A stretch of 64,000 nt of DNA from an uncultured Chitinophaga sp. (GTDB taxonomy: Bacteria; Bacteroidota; Bacteroidia; Chitinophagales; Chitinophagaceae): positions 372,001 to 436,000 of the forward strand of contig NZ_CAMLHC010000001.1 in NCBI RefSeq assembly GCF_946479755.1, given 5' to 3'. Below, one piece after another: positions 35,921-44,507 of this stretch (positions within the stretch are counted from its first letter, which is position 1; each line of letters opens with the position of its first letter). The notes under the pieces were generated by a model. The model did not search any database and was not told the DNA's origin. It saw only the letters and a list, made by a program, of their open reading frames with translations. A program made the translations under genes and the position numbers.

Positions 35921-36788
35921 CGACGGTGTGTTCGTTATACCGTTTGATAAAATCGCGGGGAGATACCCCTTTGATGTCCTTAAAATGTTTGTTGAAATTG
36001 GAGATGTTGTTATACCCGCTTTCGTAGCAGGCTTCCGCTACGTTATGATGCCCTTCCAGCAATAGTTTGGCGGCATGACCTATTCTTACTTCCTTTACAA
36101 AGTCAATCAGCGTGCGGTTGGTCTTCCGTTTGAAAAAGCGGCAAAAGGCGGCCGACGACATGGGTATGAGATCTGCTACATCCTGTAATACGATCTCGTC
36201 TTTAAAGTGACTGAAGATATAATCAAATACCTTGTTGATTTTATTGGCTTCGCCGGAATTGTCCACTGCGTTGAAGTAGGGGGAGGAAAGCACTTCTGCA
36301 TAGTCGGATTGCGCCAGTGCGTCCAGCAGTTGTAACATCAGTACGGCCCTGGTGAGGCCCGACTGGCCCAGCATTTCCACCATGAGGTTCCTGGCGGTGG
36401 TGATGGTAGGACCGCTGAACAGCAGCCCCCTGGAGGCTTTTTCGAACAGCGCGTTCAGCTGCCGCGCTTCCGGTTTTTCAAGCAGCTGCCGGCCCATAAA
36501 GTCCGGGAAGAAGTGGATCACCGTCGCTACCGGCGGCTGAAAAGGATCTACCGCCTGGTAATACTGCCAGCAATGCGGCAGATAACTGCCCAGCAATACC
36601 AGCTCCGTACCTTCAAAGTCGCGGATATGATCGCCGATGAAACGTTTGCCGCTGCAGTTTTCAATCAGCGCTATCTCAAAGTTCACGTGTGACTTCAACG
36701 CCGTATATTTCCTGATCTCCAGCATTTCTGACCTGATGGTAAATGACTGGTCCGGAGGAAAGGTGAAGTTCTCATAAATGTACTGCAT
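35907..36788 (-). CDS. AraC-family transcriptional regulator
   Basis: 293-residue regulator. The N-terminal ~180 residues form a cupin-like sensor (FTFPPDQSF, ELVLLGSYLPHCWQ, PVATVIHFFPDFMG). The C-terminal AraC domain (about 190-285) has both helix-turn-helices: IVLQDVADLIPMSSAAFCRF and the second repeat ending YESGYNNISNFNKHFKDIKG. It is convergent with the symporter-mutarotase operon and divergent from the unknown secreted protein gene. A sugar-responsive activator of one of these is likely; the direct repeat at 36827-36846 in front of it is a candidate binding site. Confidence 0.88.
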   Translation of the reverse strand: MQYIYENFTFPPDQSFTIRSEMLEIRKYTALKSHVNFEIALIENCSGKRFIGDHIRDFEGTELVLLGSYLPHCWQYYQAVDPFQPPVATVIHFFPDFMGRQLLEKPEARQLNALFEKASRGLLFSGPTITTARNLMVEMLGQSGLTRAVLMLQLLDALAQSDYAEVLSSPYFNAVDNSGEANKINKVFDYIFSHFKDEIVLQDVADLIPMSSAAFCRFFKRKTNRTLIDFVKEVRIGHAAKLLLEGHHNVAEACYESGYNNISNFNKHFKDIKGVSPRDFIKRYNEHTVAIPS

Positions 36789-36826
36789 AGATAAGTGGCA
36801 TATCTCCCGATGCCAAGGTAATCAAT

Positions 36827-36846
36827 TTTAGCAAAAGTTTAGCAAA
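36827..36846. promoter_or_regulatory. Tandem TTTAGCAAA repeat in a divergent promoter
   Basis: TTTAGCAAA occurs at 36827-36835 and 36838-36846, exactly 11 bp apart, so both copies face the same side of the helix. Paired direct half-sites at this spacing are typical of AraC-family operators. The site lies 39-58 nt upstream of the AraC-family gene (minus) and about 90 nt upstream of the secreted-protein gene (plus). Confidence 0.45.
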
Positions 36847-36936
36847 TATTGACCTGTTTTTGTAACAGCAAAAAAAGCATCGGTATTGATCAAATAACGG
36901 GTGGTAAATGGAAGTCATATCAATGATTTTTGCACC

Positions 36937-39252
36937 ATGAAATATCGGTGCAGTTATAAGTCCCTGACCATGATCCTGGCATTGTGCGCGTGGCATCCGC
37001 TGTTGGCGCAACAGCAGGCGGCAGGCGATCTGCCAGGTCAATTGCATGGCGCATTACGGTACCAGGTCTGTCAGTACGACGGCACTGCTTTAAAGGCGGC
37101 ACAAACATTTCAGCAGGACAGGGTGCAGGTGGGCGGGGGCAACTGGCGCCTGCAGGTGAAAACGACGACGCTGCCCGACGGTGCGACCGACGTACAGGCG
37201 GTATGCAAACTGGAGCAGGGAAACGCCGCCCAATGCGCGCTCAAAGTGTCGCTGGACTTTGCCCGATGGAGCCCGCAGCATTATGTGCTGGTGCCGGCTT
37301 CCGTGTACAACGGTAACCGCTACCGTACGATCGGCAACGGCTACAATCCTGACTATCCACAGGATATGTATTACAATCCGCAGGTACCGCTCACCATCTC
37401 GAACAATCCCCGTTTGTCACCTGAAACAGGTCAACCGTCCACGATAGATTTGCAAACCGGCAACGCTGCCACACCGGCTGTCTGTTTTTTTTCGCCACAG
37501 GAAAAGAAAGGCTTCATCCTGCTCACCACGCAGCAGACGAGCCTGGGAAACAGCGGTCTTGCCATTACGGAAAACGCGGCAAAAGACAGCTGCTCGCTGT
37601 CACTCTCCGCACCCGCCGTGCGCCGGCTGGCGCCGGGGTTCGGCGATTTCCACGCCAGCGGTGACCGGGCGCCCGACTGGAAGGCCGGCGACGAAGTGAC
37701 CATGCGTTTCCGGATGTATGTGTTTGATGCAGAAAATATACCGGCGCTGCTGCGCCGCCTGATGGAGGTACGAAAAGCACTGAGCGGGCCCAATGCACCC
37801 AGGAACATATTACCGATGAGCAAACTGTTGCAGTGTGCAACAGATATCTGTCGAGGCAACTTCATAACAGTGAAGACCGGCGCCTACTACAGACCAGAGA
37901 ACAATGATGATTTCCAGCTGGGATGGGTGAGCGGTATGATCAATACCTATCCCATGCTGGCGCTTAATGATGCAAAAGAACGGCAACGGGTGTTCAGCGA
38001 GCTTGATTTTGTTACCGCGAAGCTGCAGGGCCCAAGCGGATATTTCTACGGCGGTATTACCGCCGATGGGAAGCTGCGCCCGGAGAAAATGCATCCTGCT
38101 TTCCCGGAGCTGCAGGCCATGGTGAGGAAGAACGGCGACGTGTTGTTCTGGATGATGAAACACCTGCTGCTGCTGAAAGCGCAGGGATATGGCCGGATGA
38201 TACGGCCGGAGTGGGAGCAGGCAGCAAAACGGCTTGCCACAGCGTTTGCGGCCACCTGGGAAAAACACGGTGAATTCGGACAATTTATTGCTCCTGCAAC
38301 GGGAGAGATTGCGGTTTATAATTCCACGGCGGGGGCGATCGTGCCTGCGGGCATGATCATGGCCTCCCGCTATTTTCACGTTAAGGAATGGACGACAATG
38401 GCACAGGATGCGTCCGCCTTTTATTACCGCCGCGATGTTGAAAAGCAGGGTCTGACGGGTGGTGACTGCGGAGATATTTCTCACGATGCTAACTCTGAGT
38501 CAGCATTCGGTTTCCTGGAGTCGCTGATGGCCATGTACCACTACACGGGGGAGCAGCGTTGGCTGCATATGGCCGAAACGCAGGCGGCCCTTTGTGCTAC
38601 ATGGGCGCTTTCCTATGATCCTGTTTTTCCATCCGGTAGCGCTATTGGCCAGCTGCAATGTCATATGGCCGGCGCCGTATGGGCCAGTATCCAGAACAAA
38701 CATGCGGCGCCCGGTATCTGCACCTCCTCCGGCGATGCGCTGTTTAAACTCTTCAGGGCTACCGGCAACCACCTGTATGCCGATCTGCTGCGGGACATAC
38801 AACATGCCCATGCCGAGGCGGTGAATATGCCCGGGCACCTGACCACGCATCACCTCATCGGTTCTTCGATGGAACGCATCCAGCCCAGCGATGCCGAAGG
38901 AAAAGAGAGTATCGGCAATTTCATCCACACCCGCAACTCCTGGACGGAAACGGCAGGCATGCTCATGGCGCTGGAAGTGCCGGGTATCTATATCAATACG
39001 GATAAAAAAGAGGTATATGTCTTTGATCATATCGTTACAGAAATAATCGCGACGGAAAAATCATCGATGGTCGTCGCCATCACCAACCCGACGGCCTACG
39101 ATGCATCGGTGTCACTGCTGGCGGAGAACAACCGGCAGGCAGCCGCTTCATTGCCCTACACGGCATTTGTGAAATGGCCGCATGTGAGCGTCGGCGCCGG
39201 GCAAACCGTGAAGGTCCGCGTGACCGCTGCGGGCGTTGCCGTTATACCATAA
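36937..39252 (+). CDS. Large secreted protein of unknown function, possible (alpha/alpha)6-barrel glycosidase
   Basis: 771 residues from the ATG at 36937, which gives a signal peptide (MKYRCSYKSLTMILALCAWH, cleavage near LLAQ); the frame continues 12 codons upstream without merit. I do not recognise the family. Residues about 35-270 look like a beta-sandwich domain. About 290-680 is helical with repeated hairpin-like motifs and conserved-looking aromatic/acidic stretches (NNDDFQLGWVSGMINTYPML, GGDCGDISHDANSESAFGF, NSWTETAGMLMALE), which resembles six-hairpin glycosidases or lyases. A short C-terminal beta domain follows. It is followed by a strong terminator and is a single-gene unit opposite an AraC regulator, so it is probably a glycan-active enzyme for the sugar that regulator senses. 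No catalytic residue can be assigned. Confidence 0.6.
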   Translation: MKYRCSYKSLTMILALCAWHPLLAQQQAAGDLPGQLHGALRYQVCQYDGTALKAAQTFQQDRVQVGGGNWRLQVKTTTLPDGATDVQAVCKLEQGNAAQCALKVSLDFARWSPQHYVLVPASVYNGNRYRTIGNGYNPDYPQDMYYNPQVPLTISNNPRLSPETGQPSTIDLQTGNAATPAVCFFSPQEKKGFILLTTQQTSLGNSGLAITENAAKDSCSLSLSAPAVRRLAPGFGDFHASGDRAPDWKAGDEVTMRFRMYVFDAENIPALLRRLMEVRKALSGPNAPRNILPMSKLLQCATDICRGNFITVKTGAYYRPENNDDFQLGWVSGMINTYPMLALNDAKERQRVFSELDFVTAKLQGPSGYFYGGITADGKLRPEKMHPAFPELQAMVRKNGDVLFWMMKHLLLLKAQGYGRMIRPEWEQAAKRLATAFAATWEKHGEFGQFIAPATGEIAVYNSTAGAIVPAGMIMASRYFHVKEWTTMAQDASAFYYRRDVEKQGLTGGDCGDISHDANSESAFGFLESLMAMYHYTGEQRWLHMAETQAALCATWALSYDPVFPSGSAIGQLQCHMAGAVWASIQNKHAAPGICTSSGDALFKLFRATGNHLYADLLRDIQHAHAEAVNMPGHLTTHHLIGSSMERIQPSDAEGKESIGNFIHTRNSWTETAGMLMALEVPGIYINTDKKEVYVFDHIVTEIIATEKSSMVVAITNPTAYDASVSLLAENNRQAAASLPYTAFVKWPHVSVGAGQTVKVRVTAAGVAVIP

Positions 39253-39290
39253 CCAAGCCTCCCACAACTACAGTATAAAGCAAAAAAGAC

Positions 39291-39319
39291 CCCTCCGGGA
39301 TTTCCCGGGGGGATTTTAT
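39291..39319 (+). terminator. Terminator after the unknown secreted protein
   Basis: 10-bp stem with one G-T pair (CCCTCCGGGA at 39291-39300 with TCCCGGGGGG at 39303-39312), a tight loop, then ATTTTATT. An A-run precedes it. It lies 38 nt after the stop. Confidence 0.8.
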
Positions 39320-39379
39320 TTGTCAGGAGTAGCTGATGAAGTTTGCGTGGATAAGTTTGGAGAAACAACCGGTATTTAC

Positions 39380-39414
39380 TAAAAAACAGCCCGGGGCTTT
39401 GCGATGCCCCGGGC
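39380..39414 (-). terminator. Terminator of the minus-strand SusCD operon (locus C)
   Basis: Perfect 9-bp GC-rich stem GCCCGGGGC (39389-39397) with GCCCCGGGC (39406-39414), 8-nt loop. Read on the minus strand, the stem is followed by TGTTTTTTAG, a run of six T. It begins 7 nt after the SusD stop. Confidence 0.88.
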
Positions 39415-39421
39415 CGGTATA

Positions 39422-41128
39422 CTAATATCCCTGGTTCTGTTCCAGCACAGCGCCGGTATTCTGCGTGATCTCGGTGGCAGGTATCGGCCAAAGGTTATGA
39501 TAAGGTTCGATGGTTAACCCTGACTTCGGATTGTACTTTTTATCGCGATCGTACAGTTTACCCATACGGGTGAGCGTTACCGCCCTGAACTCTTCCATGT
39601 ACAACTCTCTCAGCCTTTCGTCCAGCAGGTAGTCGATATTCATTTCTGCGGCAGCGGCAGGTGTGGCACCGGCCCTGTTGCGTACTACGTTGATATCGTC
39701 TGCCGCCTTCTGTGCGTCGCCTTTGCCCAGATATGCCTCTGCTCTCAGCAGGTAGGTTTCTGCCAGGCGTGCCATATACTTCTGCATAAACAAGCGCGAG
39801 GCGCCGTTCAGCAGCAGACCGCCGAACGGATTGGTCACGTTCGTAAGGATGGCCGGGCCAGCCACAGATACGAAGTCGCCGGCTGATGGTGAAGCTTTCC
39901 TGATCACAGGATAGAAATTGCGGATGGTGTCCCTGAAGTCCGCAGGCGCTACTTTGTCTTTGTAACCGTCTTTTACGTACCACTTACCATAGTCGGGTGA
40001 AGTGGCCGGTACGCCGGAGATGCGGATGTCGCGAACGATGTTGTAGGGAGAATTACGCATATCGCCGGGCGTCCATATCCCGTAGAAGAAGTGGGAGGTA
40101 GGCCGTATCCAGCCGATGCCGTTGGAGGAAACGCTGTCCACGAATTTGGCGTTGAACAGGATAGCCATTTTGGTTTTGGTCACCGACTCCACGATCCGCA
40201 CGCCTGTTAAACTAGGTACCACGGCCCATGCTGTCTGATCGCCTACAGACGCGGAATTATTCAGCGTGCTTTGTATTACCAGCAGCCCTTCGTGGTTGCC
40301 TGTGCTGTAGTTCTGGTTGTTGTATTCAAACAGATCGCGGTACACATCTCCCGGTAAATTAGATCTTCTGCCAAAGCGACTGGTCATCAGCGATACGCCG
40401 GAGAAGTTGATCACCTCCGAAGCGCTGGCGATAGCGCCATCATAATCTTTCAGGGAGATCAGCACTTCTGTCAGCATATGCTGGGCAATTTGTTTGTTCA
40501 CCGTGCCGTCGGGTACTTTGCTGATGTCCGACAGTAAGGTGATGGCCTGCTGAAAATCTTTTTTGCATTGCTGGTATACAGCGTCGCGGCTGGCGCGCAC
40601 ATAGTCGTAGCGGGGGCCGGACAGCTCGTTCAGCTCAATGGGCACGCCGCCGTACAGGTGGGCCAGCGTCTTATAGGAATATGCCCGGAAGAACAGTGCC
40701 TGCCCGAGGAAACTGTTTTTCTCTGCGTCGCTCAGGCGGGTGGATTTTGACACCTGGCTGATGACGAGGTTGGCGTTGGTGATGATTTTATAAAACGCCG
40801 TCCACAGGTTGCCGGGAATAAAATACGTAGGTACCATGGTGGCCTTGTAAGCGTTCAGCTTTGCGGCGGGATCGTAGTCGGTGCCGTTGAAAGCGAAGTC
40901 GGTAGCGTAATACAGCCCGAAATAAGTATCCAGGTTGATATTACCCATGTAGATGTTCCTGACGCCGTTGTACAGGTTGTTGGTGGCCTGCTGGAACTGC
41001 GTGGCTGTCTGCAGGGAGTTGTCCGGTGTGTAGATCGACAGCGGGTCTTCATCCAGGAAACTCTTACTGCAGGAAGAGGATAACGCTGCACCGATACAAA
41101 GGAGATATGCGAATATTTTTGGTTTCAT
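39422..41128 (-). CDS. SusD/RagB-type glycan-binding lipoprotein (locus C)
   Basis: 568-residue outer-membrane lipoprotein (signal ends LSSSCSKSFLD, Cys20). SusD hallmarks are LGQALFFRAYSYKTLAHLYGGVP and, near the C-terminus, LLDERLRELYMEEFRAVTLTRMGKL followed by the terminal QNTGAVLEQNQGY. It is partner of the SusC 24 nt upstream in the operon and is last before a strong terminator. Locus C also contains GH95 and GH29 fucosidases, suggesting a fucose- or L-galactose-capped ligand. Confidence 0.93.
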   Translation of the reverse strand: MKPKIFAYLLCIGAALSSSCSKSFLDEDPLSIYTPDNSLQTATQFQQATNNLYNGVRNIYMGNINLDTYFGLYYATDFAFNGTDYDPAAKLNAYKATMVPTYFIPGNLWTAFYKIITNANLVISQVSKSTRLSDAEKNSFLGQALFFRAYSYKTLAHLYGGVPIELNELSGPRYDYVRASRDAVYQQCKKDFQQAITLLSDISKVPDGTVNKQIAQHMLTEVLISLKDYDGAIASASEVINFSGVSLMTSRFGRRSNLPGDVYRDLFEYNNQNYSTGNHEGLLVIQSTLNNSASVGDQTAWAVVPSLTGVRIVESVTKTKMAILFNAKFVDSVSSNGIGWIRPTSHFFYGIWTPGDMRNSPYNIVRDIRISGVPATSPDYGKWYVKDGYKDKVAPADFRDTIRNFYPVIRKASPSAGDFVSVAGPAILTNVTNPFGGLLLNGASRLFMQKYMARLAETYLLRAEAYLGKGDAQKAADDINVVRNRAGATPAAAAEMNIDYLLDERLRELYMEEFRAVTLTRMGKLYDRDKKYNPKSGLTIEPYHNLWPIPATEITQNTGAVLEQNQGY

Positions 41129-41152
41129 GTCTTAAAGTTTACGGTTGAAGCA

Positions 41153-44100
41153 TTAGAAGGACACGTTTACGCCGAGCGAGTAGTTCTTCATCACGGGATA
41201 GCCGTTCTGGTCGAGGCCCAGGCCGCCGGGCACTCTGAGTCCGAGGGAAGAGCGCTGGCTGGAGGAAGGATTGGACTCAGGGTCCCAGCCATCCCATTTG
41301 GTGATGGTCAGGAGGTTCTGCGCGTTGACATACACACTGGCTGATTTAATGACTTTTAAACGGCTCAGGAGCCCTTCCGGTAAACTGTAGGTGAGCGTTA
41401 CGTCCTGCAGGCGGATAAAGCTCCTGGACACATAAGGACCAAAGTTTTCGCCCAGTGTGGCCACGTAGGCAGCGATGCTTCTGTAACGGGCCTCCGGGTT
41501 GTTCGGTGTCCAGTAGTCATACACAAAACCGTTGTTGTTACGGATATTATCAGGATTCTGCAGCATGATGCCCGGTGCGCCGAGGTAACCTTTTTTGCCG
41601 CCCTGGATGGTGTTGATAAAGAACTTCAGCTGGAAGGCTTTGTACTGGAAGCTGTTGGAGATGCCGAGGCTGTAGGAGGGGTCCAGTCTGCCCAGGATCT
41701 GCTTGTCGTCCGGCGTGATGCGTCCGTCGCCGTTAACATCTTCCACTTTGTACTGACCGGCTTTGAAACCCTGTGCGGCGAGGCCCGCGGGCACCTGCTC
41801 TCCGATCTGGTACATGCCGGTGATCTTGTAATCGTACACCACGCCGTAAGGCTGACCGATAAAGTAGCTTAATATCGGGTCGTTGCCGTTGATCAGGTCT
41901 TTACCGGTGCCGTCGATGTCCAGTACTTTGTTACGGTTCCGGAAGAAGTTGGCCGTTACTTCCCATTTGAAGTTTTTGTTAGACACCGGTACGCCGGTGA
42001 TGTTCAACTCCTGTCCCCTGTTCTGGATTTTACCGATGTTGATCAGGAAGCTGTTGAAACCGGTGATGGTAGGCGTCGCGCGGGAGTTCAACAGGTTAAC
42101 GGAATTGGAGAAGTACAGATCGAGTGAACCGAACAGCCGGTTGTTGAAGAACGCAAAGTCTACGCCGGTGTTAAAGGAGCGGGTGGTTTCCCAGCGCAGG
42201 CCGGAGTTGGGCAACTGGCTCAGGAAAGAGCCCAGCTGTGCGCCGCCGGAGGAACCGTACAGGTAACCACTGGATAATCCGACGGTCATCTGGGCAAGCG
42301 TCTGGTAACGGCCTACTGTCCTGTTACCGGTAGAACCATAAGACAGCCTCAGTTTCAGGTCGTTGACAGCATCCACGGATTTGAGGAAATTCTCTTCCTT
42401 CATACGCCACGCAAAAGCGATGGAAGGGAAGGTCGCCCACTTGTTGGTGGCGGAGAAACCAGAGAATCCATCTCTTCTGACGGTACCGGTGAGGATATAT
42501 TTTTTATCGAATGAATAGGAGAGCCTGGCCATCTGGTACAGGGCCTGTTCCTGCCAGGGGAGTATGTCCATGTCGTTGGACACAGTGAGGCGTGCCGGGT
42601 CGCCCACATCCAACCTGTTGTAGGACAGCACACCGTTGGTAATACCGCCGGCGGTGGTGCGGGTACCATCGTGTTTGTTTTTTTCCGCTCCGTACAGCAG
42701 GGTGAGGTCCACCCCGTGTTTACCGAAATCCCTTTTGTAGGTCAGGATATTATCGATGGTCAGGAAATAGTCAGTCATGTAGGTTTTGTAAGCGGTAGCC
42801 TCCACGTTGGGCGCGTCGTAGTTGAAGCGGTTCGCAGAGATATAGTTGTTACCGAAATTCACACGGTAGTTCAGGCCTTTGATGTAGGGGACGTCTACGC
42901 TCACGAAGAAGTTGCCGATCAGGTTCATGTTACGGTCCAGGTCTTTGTTTCTTCTGAGCACTTCCAGCGCGGTGGGCGTGGTGGTTTGTGCGTAGAATTC
43001 GAGCATCTGGCCTGTTTTAGGATCGAAAGGCAGGTTGTAAGGCTTCAGGAACATGATGTCTGAGAAGGAAGGGGAAACGCCGCTGTAGTCGTTGATAGAC
43101 AGTCCTGTCTGTGCGCCGACGGTGAGCCATTCCGCGGGTTTGGCTTCGATGTTGAGGCGCAGACTGTTTCTCCGGTAGTTATCATTTTTGATGAGGTTCA
43201 CCTGGTCAAAGTAACCGTAGCCCAGATAGAATTTGATCTTTTTAGACCGGCCGCTTAAACCGATGTTGTGGTTCTGGATTCTAGGTTTGGAATTGGTCAT
43301 CAGGTTCCACCAGTTGGCTTCATATCCGTTCTTATAGTTATCGCCTTCTATGCCCGGCATTTTGGTGGTAGGGTCCCAGTTGGGATTCATTTTTGTCGGA
43401 TCGTTAGGGTCGCGGCTTTCAGACAGGTACCAGTCACCGAGTTTCTGGATGTACTGTTCACCGGATGCGGGTCTCATTTCCTTTTTGGTCATCTCCTGCA
43501 CGGAATAGGATCCGCTGTAATCCACGGTGAGCTTATCGATGCCGCTGGCGCCGCTTTTGGTGGTGATGAGCACTACGCCGTTGGACGCCTGGGAGCCATA
43601 CACCGCGGCAGCACTGGCATCTTTCAGCAGGTCAATGCTCGCGATGTCCGATGGGTTGATAGAAGTGAGGGCTCCCCTGTATATCAGTCCGTCTACCACG
43701 ATCAGCGGGGAGGTGGTACCGGAAATAGAGTTCCGTCCGCGTACCATCAGTGCCGGATCGCTGCCCGCCCTGGTGGTTTGTCCTACGGTGAGGCCCGGAA
43801 CGGTGCCTCTCAGGGAAGACATCACGTTGGCGTTGGGGGACTGTTTCTGCACCTGTAAATCCGCTTTGGCCACCGCGCCTGTTACGTCCTGTCTTTTCCG
43901 GGTACCATAACCGATAACCACCACGCTGCTCAGTTCACTCACCGAGGATGTCAGGGTAAGCGAGAGGTCAGTGTTCTGTCCCTGTCCGATCTTAAATCCT
44001 GCGAAGGATTTGGCGTCATAGCCGATCATGCTGGCATTAAAAGTATAGGTGCCTGCAGGCAGGCCGGTGAAGACGAATTTGCCGACGTTGTCGGAGATGG

Positions 44101-44278
44101 CGACTTTCACACGCTGCCCGTTGGATACTGCTTCTACAGAAGCGCCGGGCAGGGGCGTGCCTCCGGCGTCTTTTACTGTGCCGCTCACATGGCCGGTATT
44201 TTGTTGCGCGTACGTCTGCATCAGTACCGAGCAAATAGAGAGCATTGTCGCAATAGTTATTTTTACTATTCCTCCCAT
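41153..44278 (-). CDS. SusC-type TonB-dependent outer-membrane transporter (locus C)
   Basis: 1041 residues from the ATG at 44278, preferred because it begins a proper signal peptide (MGGIVKITIATMLSICSVLM, ending TYAQQ); the frame extends 19 codons upstream. Carboxypeptidase-regulatory-like domain about 28-105, plug from VVVIGYGTRKRQDVTG, SLRGTVPGLTV and VRGRNSISG, then a barrel ending YSLGVNVSF. A 229-nt intergenic region with a strong palindrome (44431-44452) lies upstream, so it probably has its own promoter rather than depending on GH95. Confidence 0.93.
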   Translation of the reverse strand: MGGIVKITIATMLSICSVLMQTYAQQNTGHVSGTVKDAGGTPLPGASVEAVSNGQRVKVAISDNVGKFVFTGLPAGTYTFNASMIGYDAKSFAGFKIGQGQNTDLSLTLTSSVSELSSVVVIGYGTRKRQDVTGAVAKADLQVQKQSPNANVMSSLRGTVPGLTVGQTTRAGSDPALMVRGRNSISGTTSPLIVVDGLIYRGALTSINPSDIASIDLLKDASAAAVYGSQASNGVVLITTKSGASGIDKLTVDYSGSYSVQEMTKKEMRPASGEQYIQKLGDWYLSESRDPNDPTKMNPNWDPTTKMPGIEGDNYKNGYEANWWNLMTNSKPRIQNHNIGLSGRSKKIKFYLGYGYFDQVNLIKNDNYRRNSLRLNIEAKPAEWLTVGAQTGLSINDYSGVSPSFSDIMFLKPYNLPFDPKTGQMLEFYAQTTTPTALEVLRRNKDLDRNMNLIGNFFVSVDVPYIKGLNYRVNFGNNYISANRFNYDAPNVEATAYKTYMTDYFLTIDNILTYKRDFGKHGVDLTLLYGAEKNKHDGTRTTAGGITNGVLSYNRLDVGDPARLTVSNDMDILPWQEQALYQMARLSYSFDKKYILTGTVRRDGFSGFSATNKWATFPSIAFAWRMKEENFLKSVDAVNDLKLRLSYGSTGNRTVGRYQTLAQMTVGLSSGYLYGSSGGAQLGSFLSQLPNSGLRWETTRSFNTGVDFAFFNNRLFGSLDLYFSNSVNLLNSRATPTITGFNSFLINIGKIQNRGQELNITGVPVSNKNFKWEVTANFFRNRNKVLDIDGTGKDLINGNDPILSYFIGQPYGVVYDYKITGMYQIGEQVPAGLAAQGFKAGQYKVEDVNGDGRITPDDKQILGRLDPSYSLGISNSFQYKAFQLKFFINTIQGGKKGYLGAPGIMLQNPDNIRNNNGFVYDYWTPNNPEARYRSIAAYVATLGENFGPYVSRSFIRLQDVTLTYSLPEGLLSRLKVIKSASVYVNAQNLLTITKWDGWDPESNPSSSQRSSLGLRVPGGLGLDQNGYPVMKNYSLGVNVSF

Positions 44279-44328
44279 AAAACGATTTTTTGAATGATAG
44301 ATGTTTGGTGATAAAGCGATACTTAACA

Positions 44329-44345
44329 GTAGCAAATGCTGCTAC
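44329..44345 (-). other. Small hairpin in the SusC leader (locus C)
   Basis: GTAGCA (44329-44334) pairs with TGCTAC (44340-44345) around a 5-nt loop, about 50 nt before the SusC start. There is no T-run, so it is not a terminator. It may be a leader structure or a small operator. Confidence 0.3.
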
Positions 44346-44430
44346 CCATTTTTTCCATATTGTAGGTCTAAAGTTTTTTCGTAACGTGTTTAAAAGGTAA
44401 AGTGGACGTTTGTTTTGGCTGTCAGGTGAA

Positions 44431-44452
44431 TTTATGCAAAGGTTTGCATAAA
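44431..44452. promoter_or_regulatory. Perfect 22-bp palindromic operator candidate
   Basis: Two 10-bp arms, TTTATGCAAA (44431-44440) and TTTGCATAAA (44443-44452), mirror each other perfectly around GG. It lies 56 nt after the GH95 stop and 153 nt upstream of the locus C SusC. A palindrome of this length, with a GCAAA/TTTGC core, resembles LacI- or GntR-family operators, not the direct repeats of AraC or HTCS proteins. No LacI or GntR gene is in the window, so the binder would be encoded elsewhere. With no T-run on either side it is not a terminator. Confidence 0.6.
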
Positions 44453-44507
44453 CGGTGAAAAAAAATGGTTGCTGCTTACATGACTTTGATTAAAAAATGT
44501 TTCCGGA

